NCBI GenBank assembly: GCA_910588645.1
Contig: CAJUOY010000033.1
Coordinates: forward strand, 1 to 8,159
From: an uncultured Christensenellaceae bacterium
Lineage (GTDB): Bacteria > Bacillota > Clostridia > Christensenellales > Borkfalkiaceae
DNA length: 8,159 nt
Direction: 5' to 3'
Positions 4,708-8,159 of this stretch are shown here, piece by piece. The position numbers and the translations under genes are program-made. Under the pieces are notes generated by a model. That model had not been told where the DNA came from, made no database searches, and worked only from the letters and a program-made list of their open reading frames with translations. Position 1 is the first letter of the stretch. The number at the start of each line of letters is the position of its first letter.

Positions 4708-6510
4708 ATGAAACATCTGACATCGGAAACGTTGAGACAACTTTATTTGAAATTTTTCGAAAGCAAGGGGCATAAAATAATTCCCTCGGCTTCGCTTATT
4801 CCCGAAAACGATCCCACGGTACTTTTCACCACCGCGGGTATGCATCCGCTTGTTCCCTATCTCTTGGGCGAAAAGCACCCCGAGGGCGCGCGGCTTACCG
4901 ACGTGCAGAAGTGCGTAAGGACGGGAGATATAGACGAAGTGGGCGACAGTTCGCATTGTACGTTCTTCGAAATGTTGGGGAACTGGTCGCTCGGCGATTA
5001 CTTTAAGGCTGAAATGATCCCCTGGTCATTCGAATTTTTGACCTCACCCGATTACCTCGGCATTCCAGTCGAGGATATCGCCGTGACCTGTTTTGCGGGC
5101 GATAACGATTGCCCTAAGGACGAAGAGAGCGCACAGCTTTGGAGAAAGTGCGGAGTACTTCCCGAAAACATTTACTTTTTACCAAAGTCGGGCAACTGGT
5201 GGGGCCCTGCGGGTATTACGGGCCCTTGCGGTCCCGATACCGAAATGCATATTATCCGCAACCGCGAGGAGGCGGACAGGCTTGGAAAGTACGATTTTGA
5301 CAACGCTCCGTCAGGCACATTCCTTGAAATCTGGAACGACGTCTTTATGCAGTACAACAAGACTGCCGACGGTGCTTACGAGCCTTTGAAACAGCGCAAC
5401 GTGGATACCGGAATGGGTTTGGAACGCACGCTCTGTATTCTCAACGGCAAATCCAGCGTATACGAAACGGATATATTCGAAAGAGCTATAGAAAAAATCG
5501 AAAGCCTTACCGGACGCAAGTACGGTGAAAACGCGGAAGTTACCCGCGCTTTCCGCGTGGTTCTCGATCACGTCCGCACGGCTACGTTTATGATAGGCGA
5601 TGTAAAGGGCATTGTTCCCTCCAACAACGATCAGGGCTATATTTTGAGGAGAATTATCCGCCGTGCGGTGCGCTTCGGCAGGAACATAGGGCTTCCTCAG
5701 GGTTCATTGAAAGAGGTTGCGGCTACCATAGTTGATAAGTATGCCGACGTTTATACAGAACTTGTAAAAAACTCTTCAAAAATTTACGAAGAACTCGAAA
5801 AGGAAGAGACAAAATTTTCAAAGACTTTGCAACAGGGTATACGTGAATTCGAAAAGGCTGTTTCGGCTCTTTCGGACGGCGGGGAAATAGACGGCGTTAT
5901 GGCGTTCCACCTGTACGATACTTACGGTTTCCCCGTGGAGATCACGGAGGAGATGGCGAGAGAAAAGGGACTCACGGTCGACGTAAAGGGGTACGAAGCC
6001 GCTTTTGCCGAGCATCAGGCAAAGTCCCGCGCGGGTAGCGAGCAGAAATTTGCCTGCGGACTTGCCGATCATAAGGAGCAGACTACTAATCTTCATACGG
6101 CTACGCACTTGTTGCACGCCGCGCTCAAAAAGGTATGCTCTCCCGAAATCGAGCAGAGGGGCAGCAACATTACCGAGGAGAGACTGCGTTTCGACTTTAA
6201 TTTTTCGAGAAAGCTCACTCCCGAAGAGGTTGCAGAGGTAGAGAGGTTGATAAACGAACAGATCGCTTTGGACGTTCCCGTCGTAATGAAGGAAATGACG
6301 CTCGAAGAGGCTAAGATTGAAGGATTTACGGGGCTTTTCGAAAGCAAGTACGGCGAAAGAGTAAAGACCTATTCCATAGGTGAGTTTTCCAAAGAAATTT
6401 GCGGAGGACCTCACGCGGAGCATACCGGTCTTTTGGGTAAATTTAAAATCGCCAAGCAGGAAAACGTATCTGCCGGCGTGAAAAGAATAAAGGCGGTACT
6501 AATAAAATAG
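4708..6510 (+). CDS. alaS: alanyl-tRNA synthetase, short form
   Basis: Class II synthetase that charges tRNA-Ala. The catalytic core is complete: TTAGMHPLVPYLLG (41-54), RTGDIDEVG (71-79) with TFFEMLGNWSLGDYFK (85-100), and motif 3 VDTGMGLERTL (232-242). The tRNA-recognition helices follow, ending at YDTYGFPVEIT (403-413). The editing-type metal site is present as HTATHLLH (463-470; H463, H467) and CGGPH (565-569; C565, H569). Length is 600 against about 875 usual. Only about 50 residues separate the YGFP motif from HTATH, so the roughly 100-residue beta-barrel of the editing domain is missing. The protein also stops at AGVKRIKAVLIK, before the C-Ala domain. From memory this layout, including HQAKSRAGSEQKF (436-448), resembles CPR/Saccharibacteria AlaRS. 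The ribosome binding site AAGG (4698-4701) overlaps the cysS stop; the gap is eight bases. Confidence 0.95.
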   Translation: MKHLTSETLRQLYLKFFESKGHKIIPSASLIPENDPTVLFTTAGMHPLVPYLLGEKHPEGARLTDVQKCVRTGDIDEVGDSSHCTFFEMLGNWSLGDYFKAEMIPWSFEFLTSPDYLGIPVEDIAVTCFAGDNDCPKDEESAQLWRKCGVLPENIYFLPKSGNWWGPAGITGPCGPDTEMHIIRNREEADRLGKYDFDNAPSGTFLEIWNDVFMQYNKTADGAYEPLKQRNVDTGMGLERTLCILNGKSSVYETDIFERAIEKIESLTGRKYGENAEVTRAFRVVLDHVRTATFMIGDVKGIVPSNNDQGYILRRIIRRAVRFGRNIGLPQGSLKEVAATIVDKYADVYTELVKNSSKIYEELEKEETKFSKTLQQGIREFEKAVSALSDGGEIDGVMAFHLYDTYGFPVEITEEMAREKGLTVDVKGYEAAFAEHQAKSRAGSEQKFACGLADHKEQTTNLHTATHLLHAALKKVCSPEIEQRGSNITEERLRFDFNFSRKLTPEEVAEVERLINEQIALDVPVVMKEMTLEEAKIEGFTGLFESKYGERVKTYSIGEFSKEICGGPHAEHTGLLGKFKIAKQENVSAGVKRIKAVLIK

Positions 6511-6578
6511 ATACTGAAAAAAAAGAGGACGGCGCGGAGGAAATAACCCCCGCGGACCTGTCCGTCGAACAAGTTAAT

Positions 6579-7865
6579 ATGTCTCAGCACGAGTCTGAAG
6601 AGCCCGTCGGCAAAGCTGCGGAAAAAACTAAAAAAAGGTCTAAAAAACCGGAGATAGACGACGTTCTGAAAAACTTCGAAGGGACGCCCGTGGAGGCGCC
6701 GAAAAAGAAGAGGTTCGGTTGGGTTGGGACAGTTCTTTTGCTTGCGGTTATAGCTGTGGGTATTTATCTGATGTTCAGCATTGTCGGCGATATGGGAGAG
6801 GCCAAGACTTTGGGCGAAGTAATCGCCAACAGCGACTGGCGGTTTTTCCTGATTACTATCGCAGTATTGTTGGGCATACTGATATTCGACTGGGGCAAAT
6901 ACGCCGTAATTATGCGCACGACTACTGGCAAGTTCAATTTGAGAACCAGCCTCAAAGTATCGCTGTTGGGTAAATTTTACGACAACGTGACACCCTTTGC
7001 GGCAGGCGGACAGCCCATGCAGATATATTATCTGCACAAAAAGGGATACTCGGGCGGAATATCCAGCGCGGTAGTTCTTATAAGATACTTTGCGCATATG
7101 TTCTGCTGGACTTTGATCTGTCTGTTGCTGATGGCGTTGAATACGGGCGTGCTTACAAGACTGGGCGATCCCGTTTGGGAACACACCATAATAATAGCCG
7201 CCTGGATAGGGCTTTTCGTAAATATGCTTTTGCCAGCAATGGTTGTGCTGTTTGCGATATTTCCCAAATTCGCAAGGGCGTTGACTTCCTTTGTCGTGAC
7301 TTGCGGCAGTAAGCTCAGGATCGTAAAGGATAAGGAAAAGACGATGATGAAGGCGGAAAAAGTCGTAAGCGATTTCCGCAACGGTTTCAAGGTAATGTCC
7401 CGCAGTCCTTTGGGATTTATCGGGCTCATAATCTGTTGCGTTGGGGACGTCTTGCTGACGTACGCTCTTCCGTTTTTCGTGTTAAAGACTTTTTCGGCTC
7501 TTCCCGAGGACAGCGGATTTGCAATGCTCTTTTCGGTAATGGCGTTGAACGTTTACGCGGCGCAGTCGGTAACTGTCGTCCCTTCGCCGGGCAATTCTGG
7601 CGCAATGGAAGTAGTGGTCGTAAAGGCCTTTTCCGCCGTTGCGGGAGCGGCCGCGCTCGGTTGGGCGGTGCTTACCTGGCGTTTCGGCGTATACTATATA
7701 TATATATTGATAGGAATAGGGCTTACGATATTCGAATTTATAAGAAATATCGTTCGCGCCCGCCGCGCCGCCAAAGCGGAGAAAGCGGTATCGGCGGAAC
7801 CAGCGGAAGTTGCCGCGGGTACGGCAGAAGAGCCGCCTGAAAAGGAAAATATTGTAACGGAATAA
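6579..7865 (+). CDS. MprF-flippase-domain / UPF0104-type membrane protein
   Basis: A 428-residue integral membrane protein of the LPG_synthase_TM family (PF03706), the flippase part of MprF and stand-alone YbhN-like proteins; the substrate is not known. A charged N-terminus (1-46) precedes membrane segments at about 47-69, 89-104, 163-187, 203-229, 276-304, 313-335 and two within 345-388. Family motifs are GKFYDNVTPFAAGGQPMQIYYL (split: GKFYDNVTPF 131-140 and AAGGQPMQIYYL 141-152), PSPGNSGAMEV (335-345) and LTWRF (365-369). A hydrophilic Ala/Glu/Pro tail (392-428) ends it; the GNAT-like aminoacyl-PG synthase domain of full MprF is absent. The start is doubtful: ATG 6579 lacks an SD, while the frame is open upstream to 6447, reading an acidic sequence typical of such N-termini but without ATG, GTG or TTG. 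It is probably the last gene of the operon. Confidence 0.85.
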   Translation: MSQHESEEPVGKAAEKTKKRSKKPEIDDVLKNFEGTPVEAPKKKRFGWVGTVLLLAVIAVGIYLMFSIVGDMGEAKTLGEVIANSDWRFFLITIAVLLGILIFDWGKYAVIMRTTTGKFNLRTSLKVSLLGKFYDNVTPFAAGGQPMQIYYLHKKGYSGGISSAVVLIRYFAHMFCWTLICLLLMALNTGVLTRLGDPVWEHTIIIAAWIGLFVNMLLPAMVVLFAIFPKFARALTSFVVTCGSKLRIVKDKEKTMMKAEKVVSDFRNGFKVMSRSPLGFIGLIICCVGDVLLTYALPFFVLKTFSALPEDSGFAMLFSVMALNVYAAQSVTVVPSPGNSGAMEVVVVKAFSAVAGAAALGWAVLTWRFGVYYIYILIGIGLTIFEFIRNIVRARRAAKAEKAVSAEPAEVAAGTAEEPPEKENIVTE

Positions 7866-7926
7866 AAATAAAACCGCGCGCCGATTACCGTAGTTCCCAT
7901 AGGAAATTTTAGGCAAGCCGCAGGTT

Positions 7927-7971
7927 ATAGAAAAGGTATGGCATGAAGCCATACCTTTTCTATTGTATTTT
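7927..7971 (+). terminator. terminator of the cysE operon
   Basis: A perfect 16-pair stem joins ATAGAAAAGGTATGGC (7927-7942) to its complement (7948-7963) around an ATGAA loop, followed by TGTATTTT. It is 61 bases after the membrane-protein stop. The U-tract is imperfect but the stem is very strong. The 61 bases in between hold nothing recognisable. Confidence 0.85.
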
Positions 7972-7983
7972 AAGCGTGGACGA

Positions 7984-8005
7984 ACTAGGCTACTAGTAGC
8001 CTAGT
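7984..8005. repeat. perfect 22-bp palindrome
   Basis: The left arm ACTAGGCTACT (7984-7994) is followed directly by its exact reverse complement AGTAGCCTAGT (7995-8005). It contains three CTAG tetramers, a word that is scarce in many bacterial genomes. No U-tract follows, so it is not a terminator. It sits about 50 bases upstream of the -35 of the next gene. An operator or a recombination/protein-binding site is possible. Confidence 0.7.
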
Positions 8006-8054
8006 GAGATATAGATATGTTTTATATAGCACGCAAAATACAAAATTCAATCGG

Positions 8055-8083
8055 TTGCGCTCTTTTATTTTTCATGATATAAT
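8055..8083 (+). promoter_or_regulatory. promoter of the P-loop gene
   Basis: TTGCGC (8055-8060), 17 bases, then a perfect TATAAT (8078-8083) with an extended -10 TGA in front (8075-8077). Transcription would start near 8090, about 28 bases before the ATG. The -35 closely resembles that of the cysE operon (TTGCGT). Confidence 0.75.
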
Positions 8084-8117
8084 GATTTTACGATAAACAG
8101 TAACTTAGCGGAGAGTA

Positions 8118-8159
8118 ATGATAGTTTTAATTGCGGGAATAACTCATACGGGAAAGACA
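8118..8159 (+). CDS. P-loop NTP-binding protein, N-terminal fragment
   Basis: Only the first 14 codons are in the window: MIVLIAGITHTGKT, a hydrophobic beta strand leading into a Walker A motif of the form GxxxxGKT (GITHTGKT, residues 7-14). It is preceded by GGAG (8110-8113) four bases before the ATG and by a strong promoter. The start of the sequence resembles small ATP-binding, adenylate-kinase-like proteins I recall from Clostridia. The specific function cannot be assigned from so short a piece. It is cut by the window edge, not by mutation. Confidence 0.75.
   Translation, partial: MIVLIAGITHTGKT

Noticed and set aside
7695..7706. (TA)6 tract in the membrane-protein gene as a phase-variation repeat
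   Set aside because: It is short and encodes a normal YIYI stretch of the last membrane segment; slippage at this length would be rare.
7866..7926. Possible small gene or RNA between the membrane protein and its terminator
   Set aside because: No SD-supported start, no stem-loop and no family sequence was found; it is treated as 3' untranslated region.

Overview
This window looks like a chromosomal segment of a mid-GC Clostridia-type Firmicute, possibly a gut lineage near Christensenellales. The lineage is an inference from protein character and gene order, not from a search. The support is a cysE-cysS pair as in many Firmicutes, GAGG-type ribosome binding sites, consensus sigma-A promoters and U-tailed terminators. 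All complete genes look intact and there is no sign of phage, IS elements or CRISPR.

Left end (1-591): a solitary 5S rRNA gene (141-256) with its own sigma-A-like promoter and an intrinsic terminator. No 23S 3' end is recognisable before it. It is followed by about 145 bases full of small inverted repeats, one of which is a 14-base reverse complement of part of the 5S gene. Next comes a second, broken 5S copy: a 3' part whose helix IV differs from the first copy by compensatory changes, with a near-identical copy of the terminator.

Middle left (580-2469): a two-gene plus-strand unit encodes a DUF89/ARMT1-like metal-dependent phosphatase and a 68-residue acidic protein of unknown function. 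It converges on a minus-strand DeoR-family regulator, with a hairpin terminator between them. The regulator has a TTGACT-17-TACAAT promoter, and the intergenic region toward cysE carries operator-like palindromes and repeats.

Main operon (2653-7963): a TTGCGT-17-TATAAT promoter drives cysE (serine O-acetyltransferase), cysS (cysteinyl-tRNA synthetase), alaS (a short alanyl-tRNA synthetase) and a membrane protein of the MprF flippase-domain / UPF0104 family, ending at a 16-bp hairpin terminator. cysE makes the cysteine precursor O-acetylserine, and cysS charges cysteine to tRNA. alaS appears to lack both the beta-barrel part of the editing domain and the C-Ala domain. A strong hairpin covers the cysE ribosome binding site. 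The membrane-protein frame stays open upstream of its first ATG and overlaps the end of alaS, so its true start is uncertain.

Right end (7964-8159): a perfect 22-bp palindrome with three CTAG tetramers, then an extended -10 promoter and the first 14 codons of a P-loop protein (GITHTGKT) that runs off the window.

No tRNA, T-box or other recognised riboswitch was seen. The candidates most worth following up are the short AlaRS with its unusual junction to the membrane protein, the RBS-masking hairpin before cysE, and the decayed 5S / inverted-repeat cluster.
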